From the NCBI RefSeq assembly GCF_024666615.1, contig NZ_CP088297.1:2418001-2482000 (forward strand): a DNA stretch of 64,000 nt. Reading direction: 5' to 3'. The stretch comes from Aquabacterium sp. J223. Lineage in GTDB: Bacteria; Pseudomonadota; Gammaproteobacteria; Burkholderiales; Burkholderiaceae_C. Below are positions 46,366 through 55,110 of the stretch, in pieces. The notes beneath the pieces are model-generated. The model made no database searches and was not told the DNA's origin. It worked only from the letters and a program-made list of their open reading frames with translations. Each line of letters opens with the position of its first letter. Position 1 is the first letter of the stretch. The position numbers and the translations under genes are program-made.

Positions 46366-48006
46366 TCAAGCCTGCGCGGCGTTGCCGCGTTGCGTCTGTG
46401 CCTGCGCGATCGCCTGTTCGGTGTTGCGCAGCGCCAGTGCGGCGATCGTTCCGGTGGGGTTGACGCAGCCGGTGGTGGGCATCACGCTGCCGTCGAACAC
46501 GAAGAGATTCGGCACGTCGTGACAGCGGCCCCAGGCGTCGACCACCGAGCGGCGCGGGTCCTCGCCCATGCAGGTGGAACCGAGCACGTGCCAACCGGTG
46601 TCGCGCACGATCGGGGCCACCACGGTTTGGTAGGCGCCCGCTTCGACCAGCGCCCGTTGCGCCATGCCTTCGCTGAAAGCCAGCAGCCTGCGGGTGTTGT
46701 CGCTCGCGCGATAGATCAGCCGGGGCGCCGGCATGCCGTCGTCATCGGTCAGCGTCGGGTCGAGCTCCACACGATTCGCCTCGTCGGGCAGGTCTTCGGC
46801 CAGGATGCTGAAGAACATCGAATGGCCGAAACGCTGGCGGATCTGGCGATGGAAGCCCTGGCCCCAATCGTCGTCGGTTCCCCAAGGAAACGGGCCGACG
46901 TGGCCCAGCGGCGGGCCACCACCCATCAGCTGAAGCTTGGCGCCGCGCACGAAGTCCTGGCCGGCCTGCGTCTCGGCGAACTGCAGTGAATAGGCGCGCT
47001 GGCCGAACGGACCCTCCCAGCCGCCGATGAAGTCTTCGAACAGGCCGCCGACCAGGCTCACCGGGTGCATCATCAGCCGCTTGCCGACCAGCCCCGAGGT
47101 GTTGGCCAGCCCATGGGGGAAACGGGTCGACCTCGAATGGAGCAGCAGGCGCGGCGTGCCGATGCCGTTGCACGCCAGCACCACCCGACGGCCGGGCTGG
47201 AAGCGGACCTGCCCCGTCTTGCGGTCCTTGTAGGTGACGCCGCTGGCCAGGCCTTGCGCATCGTGCTCGATCCGCAGCGCGCGAGAGTTCGTGCGCAGCT
47301 TGACCCCGAGCTTGATGCAGGCCGGCCAATGGGTGCGGTCCACCGACGCCTTGGCACCGTCGAAACAAGCCCACATGCAGGCGCCGCGGCGCACGCAGGG
47401 TTGCAGGTTGCCATGCTTGACGCTGGCGATCGCGTTCGATCCCGGCCACAGGTGCCAGCCCAGGCGGTCGAAGGCGGCGAACATCCTGCGTTCGACCTCG
47501 GTGAACGCGAACGGCGGCAACGGCACCTCGAAGTGCGGCGAGGCCGGGTCGCCCCCCACGCCGGAGACCGAGAAGTCCACATCGACGCGGTCGTAGAAGG
47601 GCGCCAGGTCGGCGTACGACAGCGGCCAGTCGTCGGCCACCCCGTCGACGCTCCTCACGCGAAAGTCGCTCGGCTTCAGCCGATGCCAGGCGGCGGCATA
47701 GAGCACCGAACTGCCGCCGACGCCGTTCCACATCAATGCGGAGACGTCGGACTCGGCGTCGTTGACCGGGTAGTCGGCGCCGGCGCGGCGTTGGTTCGGG
47801 TTCCAGCCGAAGTGCCGCCAGCGGGCCAGTTCGTATGCCTCGCCCTCGTGCTGGGTGAGGGTGTAGTCGGGGTAGTCGCCCTGCTCAAGGCAGACCACCG
47901 AGAAGCCGGCCTGCGCGAAGCGCTTGGCCGAGACCGCGCCGCTCGGGCCGGCGCCGACGATCACGACGTCGACCAGGGCATCGGAATGGGTGGCCTCCGG
48001 GTTCAT
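46366..48006 (-). CDS. GMC-family FAD-dependent oxidoreductase
   Basis: The 546-residue flavoprotein oxidises alcohols or sugars. The FAD fold opens DVVIVGAGPSGAVSAKRF, with GVGGSSVLYAAAWHR as the flavin-facing loop. The C-terminal catalytic region contains GWHVLGSTCMGEDP (active-site His) and GCVNPTGTIAALALRN (the paired Asn). The LQPCVRRGACMWACFDGAK cysteine cluster is notable. No signal peptide is visible. The ATG overlaps the ALDH stop (ATGA, 48003-48006), so the two are translated together. An alcohol substrate is likely but unidentified. Confidence 0.9.
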   Translation of the reverse strand: MNPEATHSDALVDVVIVGAGPSGAVSAKRFAQAGFSVVCLEQGDYPDYTLTQHEGEAYELARWRHFGWNPNQRRAGADYPVNDAESDVSALMWNGVGGSSVLYAAAWHRLKPSDFRVRSVDGVADDWPLSYADLAPFYDRVDVDFSVSGVGGDPASPHFEVPLPPFAFTEVERRMFAAFDRLGWHLWPGSNAIASVKHGNLQPCVRRGACMWACFDGAKASVDRTHWPACIKLGVKLRTNSRALRIEHDAQGLASGVTYKDRKTGQVRFQPGRRVVLACNGIGTPRLLLHSRSTRFPHGLANTSGLVGKRLMMHPVSLVGGLFEDFIGGWEGPFGQRAYSLQFAETQAGQDFVRGAKLQLMGGGPPLGHVGPFPWGTDDDWGQGFHRQIRQRFGHSMFFSILAEDLPDEANRVELDPTLTDDDGMPAPRLIYRASDNTRRLLAFSEGMAQRALVEAGAYQTVVAPIVRDTGWHVLGSTCMGEDPRRSVVDAWGRCHDVPNLFVFDGSVMPTTGCVNPTGTIAALALRNTEQAIAQAQTQRGNAAQA

Positions 48007-49481
48007 CCATGCCTCCACACCACCTTCGTGTCGAGCAGGTGCTCGAACGACGCGGCGCCGCGCTCGCGGCCGGTGCCCGAGGCCTTGACCCCGCCCCAGG
48101 GGACCCCGATGTCGTACTGATGGAAGCAGTTGATCCACACGGTGCCGCTCCTGATCCCGTCGGCGAAACGCGTTGCGGTGCGGCCGTCGGCCGTCCACAC
48201 CGAGGCGGCCAGGCCGTAGGGGCCGGCGTTCGCCTTGGCGAGCGCGTCGTCGAGGTCGCGAAAGCGCTCGACCGCGAGCACGGGGCCGAAGATCTCTTCG
48301 CCTATCACGCGAGAGTCGGCCGGCAGGTCGGCCAGCACGGTCGGCGCGACGAAGAAGCCGCCCTCGCCGGCCGCAGCGGGGCGCTCCAGCCCACCGGCCG
48401 CGAGACGGCCCTGGTTGGCGCCGCTCCGGATGTAGCCGCGCACCTTGTCGTATTGCGCCTGCGACACCAGCGGACCCATGTCCATGCCTTCAGCGAAGGC
48501 CGAGCCGACCTTGAAGCCGTTGGCGATGGCCGACATCTTCTCCAGCACCGCGTCATGGATCTTCTCGTGCACGAGCAGGCGGCTGCCCGCGCCGCAGACC
48601 TGTCCGGCGTTGAAGAAGATCGCTCCCACGGCATTGGGCAGGGCCTGTTCCAGATCGGCATCGTCGAACAGCACATTGGGTGTCTTGCCACCCAGCTCCA
48701 GGCTCACGCGCTTGAGCTGGCGCGACGCCAGGGCGCCGATCTCGCGCCCGGTGGCGGTGGAGCCCGTGAAGCCGATCACCGCCACATCGGGATGCTCCAC
48801 CAGGGCGCGACCGGCATCATGGCCGTGGCCCGGCACGATGTTGATCACCCCCGGCGGGAGGTCCGCCTCCTGCACCAGGCGCGCCAGGTAGAGCGCCGAC
48901 AAGGGCGTGGTCTCGGCAACCTTCAGGACCAGCGGGCAGCCGGCAGCCAACGACATGCCAATGCGCATGGCCGCGTCGAAGATCGGGAAGTTCCAGGGAA
49001 TGATCTGCGCATTGACGCCAGCGGGCTCCGGCCGCGTGTAGGTCAGCATGTCGGGCACCCCGACCGGCAGCGTCCGCCCGGTCAGCTTGGTGGGCCAGCC
49101 GGCGTAGTAGTCCAGGGACTCGACGGCGATGGTGACGTCCACCATGCGCGCCAGGCCCAGCGGCTTGCCGGTGTCCAGCGCTTCCAGCAGCGCCAGTTCC
49201 TCGCGATGGCGGTCCACCAGCACCGCCAGGCGGCGCAGCAGGCGCTCGCGCTCGCGCGGCGCGGCGCGGCGCCAGTCGCCCTTGAGCGCGGCCTTGGCGG
49301 AGCGCACGGCGGCGTCGATGTCGCGTGCACTGGCGCCGGGCACCTGGGTCACTTCGGCACCGGTGCTGGGGTCGATCACCGGCAGGGTGAGGCCGTCCAG
49401 GCTGGGGACGATCTGGCCGCCGATCAGCAGGCCGAAGGGGCTGCGGGCGAGTTCGAGAGCACGTTCAAGGGGGGTGGTCAT
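48003..49481 (-). CDS. NAD(P)-dependent aldehyde dehydrogenase
   Basis: The 492-residue enzyme oxidises an aldehyde to the acid. General base E262 (VSLELGGKTPN) and nucleophile C296 (FFNAGQVCGAG) are in place, and the cofactor loop is IGFTGSTATGREIG. It is closest to betaine- and phenylacetaldehyde-type ALDHs in overall pattern, but this does not fix the substrate. It lies 92 bases after the SDR stop and overlaps the GMC start by four bases. It would take the aldehyde made by the GMC enzyme or the SDR. Confidence 0.93.
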   Translation of the reverse strand: MTTPLERALELARSPFGLLIGGQIVPSLDGLTLPVIDPSTGAEVTQVPGASARDIDAAVRSAKAALKGDWRRAAPRERERLLRRLAVLVDRHREELALLEALDTGKPLGLARMVDVTIAVESLDYYAGWPTKLTGRTLPVGVPDMLTYTRPEPAGVNAQIIPWNFPIFDAAMRIGMSLAAGCPLVLKVAETTPLSALYLARLVQEADLPPGVINIVPGHGHDAGRALVEHPDVAVIGFTGSTATGREIGALASRQLKRVSLELGGKTPNVLFDDADLEQALPNAVGAIFFNAGQVCGAGSRLLVHEKIHDAVLEKMSAIANGFKVGSAFAEGMDMGPLVSQAQYDKVRGYIRSGANQGRLAAGGLERPAAAGEGGFFVAPTVLADLPADSRVIGEEIFGPVLAVERFRDLDDALAKANAGPYGLAASVWTADGRTATRFADGIRSGTVWINCFHQYDIGVPWGGVKASGTGRERGAASFEHLLDTKVVWRHG

Positions 49482-49573
49482 CGGTTTGTCCAGGTGTAAG
49501 CCACCGCAGGCTGCAGCGACCCCGCAGGGTCGAAATGGCGGCCGACACGGTGGTCGGTTCGCCTCAGGGCGTC

Positions 49574-50374
49574 TCAGTGCGAGGACACGCCCCCGTCAAG
49601 CGACACCACCGAGCCCGTCATCCACTCGGCGTCGTCCGAAGCCAACCAGGCAACGGCTGCGGCGATGTCCTGTGGCGTGCCGTAGCGCGGCCATGGCGTA
49701 CTGGCGCGCACCAGCGGTTCGAGATCGGGGTGTTCCACCAGGGGGCGCAGCATGGCGGTCATCACCGCGCCGGGACACAGCACGTTCGCATTGATGCGGT
49801 GGGGCGCGAAATCGAGCGCGATCTGGCGAGTGAAATTGACGATGGCCCCCTTGGAGGCGCAGTAGGCGGGCTCTGCGGGCAGCCCCTTCAGCCCTCCGAT
49901 GGAGGCGATGTTCACGATCCGGCCGCGCGATCCCCCAAGAGGCTCCTGCGTCAGCATCTGCCGGATCGCGTATTTGCACCCGGCCCACACGCCCTTGACG
50001 TTGACCCGCATCGTGCGATCGAACTGTTCCTCGGTCTCGTCGACGAGGGTGTGCAGACCTGTGAACACGCCGGCGTTGTTGACCAGGACGTCGAGCCGGC
50101 CATGTCGTTCCACCGTGGACGAGATCAACGCGCGCACCGCCTCGGTGTCTGCGACATCCGTGGCGATGAAGTCGGCACGACCGCCCGCGCGCCGGATCAA
50201 GTCGCAGGTGTCGACCGTCGCGTCGCCCTCGTACCCGTTGTCCACCGGATGGGGCTGCAGGTCCGCGCAGACGACCGTCGCACCGTCTTGCGCCAGGCGC
50301 AGCGCGATGCCGCGTCCGTTGCCGGAACTGGACCCTGTGACGATGGCCACGCGGCCGGGGAGGTGAATGGTCAT
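49574..50374 (-). CDS. Short-chain dehydrogenase/reductase
   Basis: The 266-residue classical SDR has the cofactor loop VTGSSSGNGRGIALRL, NNAGVF as the NNAG motif, and the catalytic Tyr-Lys pair in PAYCASKGAIVNF. CADLQ after the second strand has an acidic Asp, pointing to NAD rather than NADP. It probably oxidises a secondary or primary alcohol intermediate in the pathway. The ATG overlaps the stop of the upstream permease gene (ATGA, 50371-50374), tying catabolism to uptake. Confidence 0.92.
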   Translation of the reverse strand: MTIHLPGRVAIVTGSSSGNGRGIALRLAQDGATVVCADLQPHPVDNGYEGDATVDTCDLIRRAGGRADFIATDVADTEAVRALISSTVERHGRLDVLVNNAGVFTGLHTLVDETEEQFDRTMRVNVKGVWAGCKYAIRQMLTQEPLGGSRGRIVNIASIGGLKGLPAEPAYCASKGAIVNFTRQIALDFAPHRINANVLCPGAVMTAMLRPLVEHPDLEPLVRASTPWPRYGTPQDIAAAVAWLASDDAEWMTGSVVSLDGGVSSH

Positions 50375-51375
50375 GGTGTCTTCCTTGCGGACAGTTCAAC
50401 AGGGGGATCGGGCTGCGCAGGCCTTGGTTTGCTTCGCGGCGGCTGGCGACGCACCGGAAAGAGCGACCAGCCGTAGCGGTCGTGCAGCCAGCCCCACAGG
50501 CCCTTGGGCGCGAACAGCATCACCGCCATCGCGATCGCGCCCATCAGGATCAGGTACCAGCTGCCGGCGTCGCTGAACAACTCGCGCAGCACGAAGTACA
50601 CGACCGTGCCGAGGATCGGCCCCTCGATCGTGCCGATCCCGCCGACGATGACGATGAACAGCATCTTCACCAGCCAGTCCATGTCGAAGGCGGCACCAGG
50701 CTCGATGTACAGCACCGACAGGTAGTACGTCGCGCCGCAGGCGCCGGTGATCGTCGACGAGACCACGAACGCCACCAGCCGGCATCGCCAGACGCTGAGG
50801 CCGATGCTTGCCGCGGCGTCCTCGTTGTCGCGGACCGCCATCAGACCGAGGCCGTATCGCAAGCGCAGCAGGACGACCATGCCACCCAGCCCGACCAGCA
50901 TGAGCAGCACGGCCAGGGTGCAGACGACCGGGATGAACAGCGACTGGTCGAGCCCGTCGGGCAGCGCCAGCGTCAGCCCTTGGAAGCGCCCGACCCACTC
51001 CCACTGCGAGAAGTACAGCCGCACGCATTCGGCGAACACCCACATGCCGATCGAGAAGTAGGCGTCGCGCAACCGGAACAGCAACGGCGCGACGGCCAGT
51101 GCGACCGCGCCGCACAGCACGCCCGCCAGCGGCACCAGCGCATACGGCGACAAGCCGGTCACTTCGGTGGCCTTGTAGACCGCGTACGCACCAATGCCGA
51201 TGAAGGCGTGTTGGCCGAACGACACCAGCCCGGCGTAGCCCGCCAGCAGGTTCCACATCTGGGCCACGGTGAGCACCACCATCACCTCGAGCAGCAGGCG
51301 CTGTTCGCCGCCGCCCAGCCACCACGGCGCGGTCAACAGCGCGGCGGCCACCAGCCACTGCGGCCACGCCTTCAT
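50371..51375 (-). CDS. Branched-chain amino acid-type ABC transporter permease (LivM-like)
   Basis: This 334-residue inner-membrane permease has about nine helices. The LivM pattern is clear: MWNLLAGYAGLVSFGQHAFI, AYFSIGMWVFAECVRL and the EAA-like MAVRDNEDAAASIGLSVWRC loop, then FIVIVGGIGTIEGPILGTVV. The cytoplasmic tail of about 25 residues is basic and Pro-rich. It is coupled to the SDR downstream and to the LivH-like permease upstream (ATGA overlap). Liv-type importers in catabolic operons often carry aromatic or terpenoid acids instead of amino acids; the substrate here is unknown. Confidence 0.93.
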   Translation of the reverse strand: MKAWPQWLVAAALLTAPWWLGGGEQRLLLEVMVVLTVAQMWNLLAGYAGLVSFGQHAFIGIGAYAVYKATEVTGLSPYALVPLAGVLCGAVALAVAPLLFRLRDAYFSIGMWVFAECVRLYFSQWEWVGRFQGLTLALPDGLDQSLFIPVVCTLAVLLMLVGLGGMVVLLRLRYGLGLMAVRDNEDAAASIGLSVWRCRLVAFVVSSTITGACGATYYLSVLYIEPGAAFDMDWLVKMLFIVIVGGIGTIEGPILGTVVYFVLRELFSDAGSWYLILMGAIAMAVMLFAPKGLWGWLHDRYGWSLFPVRRQPPRSKPRPAQPDPPVELSARKTP

Positions 51376-52243
51376 CGCGCACCCCGTTTGCGCCAGCCGG
51401 CGATGCCGCGCGGCATCAGCAGCAGCAGGACGAAGAACACGCCGTGCGCCAGCAACATGCCGGAGTTCGGGTTCAGCTTGAGCCCGACCAGCTGCGCCAC
51501 CCCGAGCACCAGGCCGCCGGCCAGCGTGCCCCAGATCGAGCCCAGCCCGCCGATGATCACCGTCTCGAACGCGATCAGCAGCCGGTCGGCGCCCGAGAAC
51601 GGCGACATCGAACTGCGCATCGCCATCAGCAGCCCGGCGATCGACGACAGCGCCACCGCCAGCCCCATGGCCGCGCAGTACGTGCGGTGGCAGTTCACGC
51701 CGCACAGCTGCACCACTTCGCGGTCGTCGGCGGTGGCACGCAGGATGCGCCCGAGCGCCGTGCGCGCCATCAGCCAATGCAGCGCGGCGTACAGCGCCAG
51801 TGCCAGCCCGAACACGAGCAGCGGGAACACGCCGATCGTCAAGCCGAAGACCGGCACGCCGGCCAGTTGCAGTTCGCCGACCTGGATCGCGCGCACGTCG
51901 GCGCCGTAGATCTGCACCAGGGCGTTGCGGATCACGATCGCCAGGCCGAAGGTCAGCAGCATCGGCGGCAGCGGGTCCGAGGACAGCACGCGGTTGAGCA
52001 GCACGCCCTGCAGGGCCCAGCCGAGCGCGAAGGAGATCAAGCCCACCGGCAGCACCAGCAGCAGCGGCGGGATCGGCAGCGTGGCCAGCAGCGTCATGCC
52101 GATGTAGGCCGACATCACGACGATCTCGCCATGCGCGACGTTGACGATGCGCATGATGCCGAACGCGAACGCCAGGCCGATGCCAAACAAGCCGTAAAGC
52201 CCCCCAGCATCAGGCCGTTGATGACGGTCTCAACCCACTGCAT
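51372..52243 (-). CDS. Branched-chain amino acid-type ABC transporter permease (LivH-like; one frameshift)
   Basis: The 290-residue permease shows FGIGLAFAFGIMRIVNVAHG and the LivH core ending TVIIGGLGSIWGTLAGGLVL. The ATG at 52243 reads MQWVETVINGLML, then the frame is lost at the six-C run 52200-52205. One extra base restores LMLGGLYGLFGIGLAF, a near-invariant LivH N-terminus. Without correction the first in-frame start would be inside a membrane helix. Its 5' end overlaps the ATPase gene by 14 bases. Together with the LivM-like subunit it forms the membrane channel. Confidence 0.87.
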
Positions 52244-52943
52244 GCGTCGCTCCGAAATAGGCTTGCGCGATCTGCTCGACCGTCAGCGCGGCGGCCGGCC
52301 CTTCCAGGCTGACCCGGCCCTCGAGCAGGCAATAGACGCGGTCGGCGGCGGCCCGGGCCCGCACCACGTCCTGTTCCACCAGCAAGATGCTGATGCCGCT
52401 GGCGCGGATGTGGCTGAAGCAGGCGTAGATGGCGTCGATGACCTTCGGCGCCAGGCCGAGCGAGAGCTCGTCGCACAGCAGCAGCCGCGGGTTGCTCATC
52501 AGCGCGCGGCCGATCGCCACCATCTGCTGCTGGCCGCCGGAGATCTGCGCCGGGCTGCGCGCGCGGAACTCCCGCATCGCGGGGAACAACTGGTACACGG
52601 CCTCGAGCGACCAGGGGCCGGCGCGGCCGACCATGCCGCCCATCAGCAGGTTCTCCTCGACGCTGAGCGACGCGAAGAGGCGCCGGCCTTCCGGCACCAG
52701 CGCCACGCCGCTGCGCGCGATCAGGTCGGCGCGCCGCCGCGTGATGTCGGTGCCGGCCAGCACGACGCGGCCGGCGCGCGCCGGGTGCAGACCGGCCAGG
52801 GCGCGCAACAGGGTGGACTTGCCGGCCCCGTTGGCGCCGATGATGGCGACGAGCTCGCCCTCATCCACATGCACCGAGACACCGGCAACCGCCCGCAGGT
52901 CGCGGTAGAACACCTCCAGCGCATCGACCTCAAGCAGCGGCAT
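52230..52943 (-). CDS. ABC transporter ATP-binding protein (LivF-like)
   Basis: The 237-residue ATPase has Walker A GANGAGKSTLLRAL, signature ISGGQQQMVAIGRAL and Walker B LLLCDELSLGLAP. The EGRRLFASLSVEENLLMGG segment is typical of LivF. It pairs with the LivG-like ATPase to energise import. It overlaps the LivG gene by 14 bases upstream and the LivH gene by 14 bases downstream, so the ABC genes form one translationally coupled unit. Confidence 0.94.
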   Translation of the reverse strand: MPLLEVDALEVFYRDLRAVAGVSVHVDEGELVAIIGANGAGKSTLLRALAGLHPARAGRVVLAGTDITRRRADLIARSGVALVPEGRRLFASLSVEENLLMGGMVGRAGPWSLEAVYQLFPAMREFRARSPAQISGGQQQMVAIGRALMSNPRLLLCDELSLGLAPKVIDAIYACFSHIRASGISILLVEQDVVRARAAADRVYCLLEGRVSLEGPAAALTVEQIAQAYFGATHAVG

Positions 52944-53661
52944 CGACGGCGATCCCCATGTAGACCTCTCTCACCTGCGGGCTCTGCATCACCGCATGCG
53001 GGTCGCCCTCGATCAGCTTGCGGCCGAAGTGCAGCACCATGATGCGGTCGGCCGTGGCGGTGAGGGCGTGCGCCACGTGCTCGATCCAGACGATGGCGTG
53101 TCGGGCCTTGAGGCCGCGGACGATGTCCACCAGCTCATGCACCTCGCGGTCGGTCAGGCCACCGGCGATCTCGTCCAGCAGCAGCACCTTGGCGTTCACC
53201 GCCATCGCCTTGGCCAGTTCGAGCCGCTTTCGGTCGAGCAGCGTCAGCGAGCCGGCCTTCCGTTCGCAGCGTGCCGCCAGGCCGGTCCGTTCGATCACGT
53301 CCAACGCCGCCTGCGCACCCTCGGCCTGGCTCAGCCCGGCGCCGAAGCAAGCCGCTGCGAGCACGTTCTCGAACACCGTCAGTTCTGCGAACGGGCGCGG
53401 GATCTGGAACGCCCGGCCGACACCGAGGCGCGCGCGCCGATGCCGTGGCAGGCCACCGATCTCGCACCCTTCCAGTTCGATGCTCCCGGCGTCGGCGGCG
53501 ACGTTGCCGTCGAGCAGGTTGAACAATGTCGTCTTGCCTGCGCCGTTGGGGCCGACGACGCCCAAGCAGGTGCCGGCCTCGACATCGAAGTCGATCTGGT
53601 CGGCCACCACCACGGCACCGAAGCGTTTGCACAGACCCCTGACGCGCAATGTGATGGTCAT
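52930..53661 (-). CDS. ABC transporter ATP-binding protein (LivG-like)
   Basis: The 243-residue ATPase has Walker A GPNGAGKTTLFNLL, Q-loop ARLGVGRAFQIPRPF, signature region SLTLLDRKRLELAKAM in place of LSGGQ (usual in LivG), and Walker B VLLLDEIAGGL. The C-terminal extension ending VREVYMGI is also LivG-like. It starts 13 bases after the substrate-binding protein gene. Membership of the Liv subfamily is clear from the paired LivF and two permeases. Confidence 0.94.
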   Translation of the reverse strand: MTITLRVRGLCKRFGAVVVADQIDFDVEAGTCLGVVGPNGAGKTTLFNLLDGNVAADAGSIELEGCEIGGLPRHRRARLGVGRAFQIPRPFAELTVFENVLAAACFGAGLSQAEGAQAALDVIERTGLAARCERKAGSLTLLDRKRLELAKAMAVNAKVLLLDEIAGGLTDREVHELVDIVRGLKARHAIVWIEHVAHALTATADRIMVLHFGRKLIEGDPHAVMQSPQVREVYMGIAVDAAA

Positions 53662-53674
53662 CGGCGGGATGCGA

Positions 53675-55021
53675 TCAGGTCAGTTCGGTCAGGAGTTTCG
53701 TCTCGGCTTCGATGGGGTAGTTCGGCGCCGTCTTGTTGTGCGTCACCAGCAAGTCGTACTTGAACTTGCCGGTCTTCGCCTTGCGCCACTGCCCACCGGC
53801 CAACGGGATCTTCGCCAGGCCCTTGACGTCGCCCCCCGTCCAGTCGAGCGTTCCGACGACGGTGTCGACCTTGAGCTTCATGAGGGCCGCCTGCACGGCC
53901 GACTTGTCCTTCGGGTCCCCCGACGCCTTCAGCGCGGCGAAGCCCGCTTCGTAGATGGCGTGTGCGTACCCGAGCACCGAGGTCCACTGCCTGCCGGTGG
54001 CCTGCTCCCACTCGTTGGCGATCTGCTGCGGCGTCTGCCCGGTGAGGCTGGACGTGTAGGGCAGTCGAGGCGACCAGAACATCTCGGTGGACATGCCGTC
54101 GCCGCGGTCACCCAGCGCGTCGAGGCCGCTCGGGAACAGGAAGGCGCCCGCCATCGTCACGATATTGGGCTTGTAGCCCGCCTGGGCGGCCTGACGCCAG
54201 AAGGTGGCGAAGTGGGGCGCGAAGACGAACCCGTTGAGGATCTCGGCGTTCTCACGTTTGAAGAGCGACACCTGGTTCGAGAAGTCGTCGGTCTCGAGCT
54301 TGAAGAAGCCCCCCGGCACTTCGGTGAGCTTGCGCGACTTGAACGTGCTCGAGAAGCCGTGTTGCGGGTCGGCGAAGCCGCGCGACGCCGGCGCGTCCAC
54401 GTACCAAGTGCCGACCTTGCGGTTGGTCTTGTCCAGCAGGTTGTCCCACAGCGCCTGCTGGACCGCGCCGATGTCACCGGCGTTGAACATGAAGTGGAAG
54501 TTCCACGGCTTGCCCTTGTTGCTGAAGGCGTCGGGCCCGCCGCGCACACCGAGCAAGGCGTCCGACGGCATCATCGTCGAGACGAACGGCGTGCCGTTGA
54601 CGTTGGCCATCTGACCCGCGCCGATCGGCGTTTCGCCGGCGTCCGACAGCAGCATGTCGACCCGTTCTCGCGTCATCAACTCCGACGCGACGGCGGTGGA
54701 GCGGTTCACGGTCGACTGCCCGTCCCGCAACAGCAACTCCACCGTGTAGGTCTTGCCTCCGACCGTCAAGCCCTTGGCAAACAGCTTCTGCATCGCCTTG
54801 TGCGTGAACTCGGCGGTTTCGCCGAACGCGGCGGCGGGGCCGGAGATCGGACTGACGATGCCGATCTTCAGCGTACGGCTTTGCGCGCTGGCGATGTTCG
54901 CCAACGGCAGGCTGGCCACCGCCGCGCCGGCCGGCAGGAGGGCGCTCTTCAGCAGCGTGCGCCGCTTCGCGTCAGGGGTGGAATGCCGTGATGTTGTTTT
55001 GCTTGTCTTGGGGATGTTCAT
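53675..55021 (-). CDS. ABC transporter substrate-binding protein (Liv/periplasmic receptor type 1), Tat signal
   Basis: The 448-residue receptor begins with a Tat-like signal (AKRRTLLKSALLPAGAAVAS, cleavage near ASAQS). The type I periplasmic fold opens LKIGIVSPISGPAAAFGE. Liv-type receptors are usually Sec-exported; the twin-arginine signal suggests folding before export. The ATG at 55021 with GAGGAGAC upstream was chosen over an upstream in-frame ATG at 55060. It is the first ABC gene, 89 bases after the porin stop. The ligand is unknown; the enzymes downstream suggest an alcohol or related compound. Confidence 0.9.
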   Translation of the reverse strand: MNIPKTSKTTSRHSTPDAKRRTLLKSALLPAGAAVASLPLANIASAQSRTLKIGIVSPISGPAAAFGETAEFTHKAMQKLFAKGLTVGGKTYTVELLLRDGQSTVNRSTAVASELMTRERVDMLLSDAGETPIGAGQMANVNGTPFVSTMMPSDALLGVRGGPDAFSNKGKPWNFHFMFNAGDIGAVQQALWDNLLDKTNRKVGTWYVDAPASRGFADPQHGFSSTFKSRKLTEVPGGFFKLETDDFSNQVSLFKRENAEILNGFVFAPHFATFWRQAAQAGYKPNIVTMAGAFLFPSGLDALGDRGDGMSTEMFWSPRLPYTSSLTGQTPQQIANEWEQATGRQWTSVLGYAHAIYEAGFAALKASGDPKDKSAVQAALMKLKVDTVVGTLDWTGGDVKGLAKIPLAGGQWRKAKTGKFKYDLLVTHNKTAPNYPIEAETKLLTELT

Positions 55022-55110
55022 GGTCTCCTCACTCTCGTGACGCAGGCGGTGGTCCGGCATGACGATGGGTGCCCTCGCGACGCGTGGAGCATCCAGGCCA
55101 CCGGGGCGGT

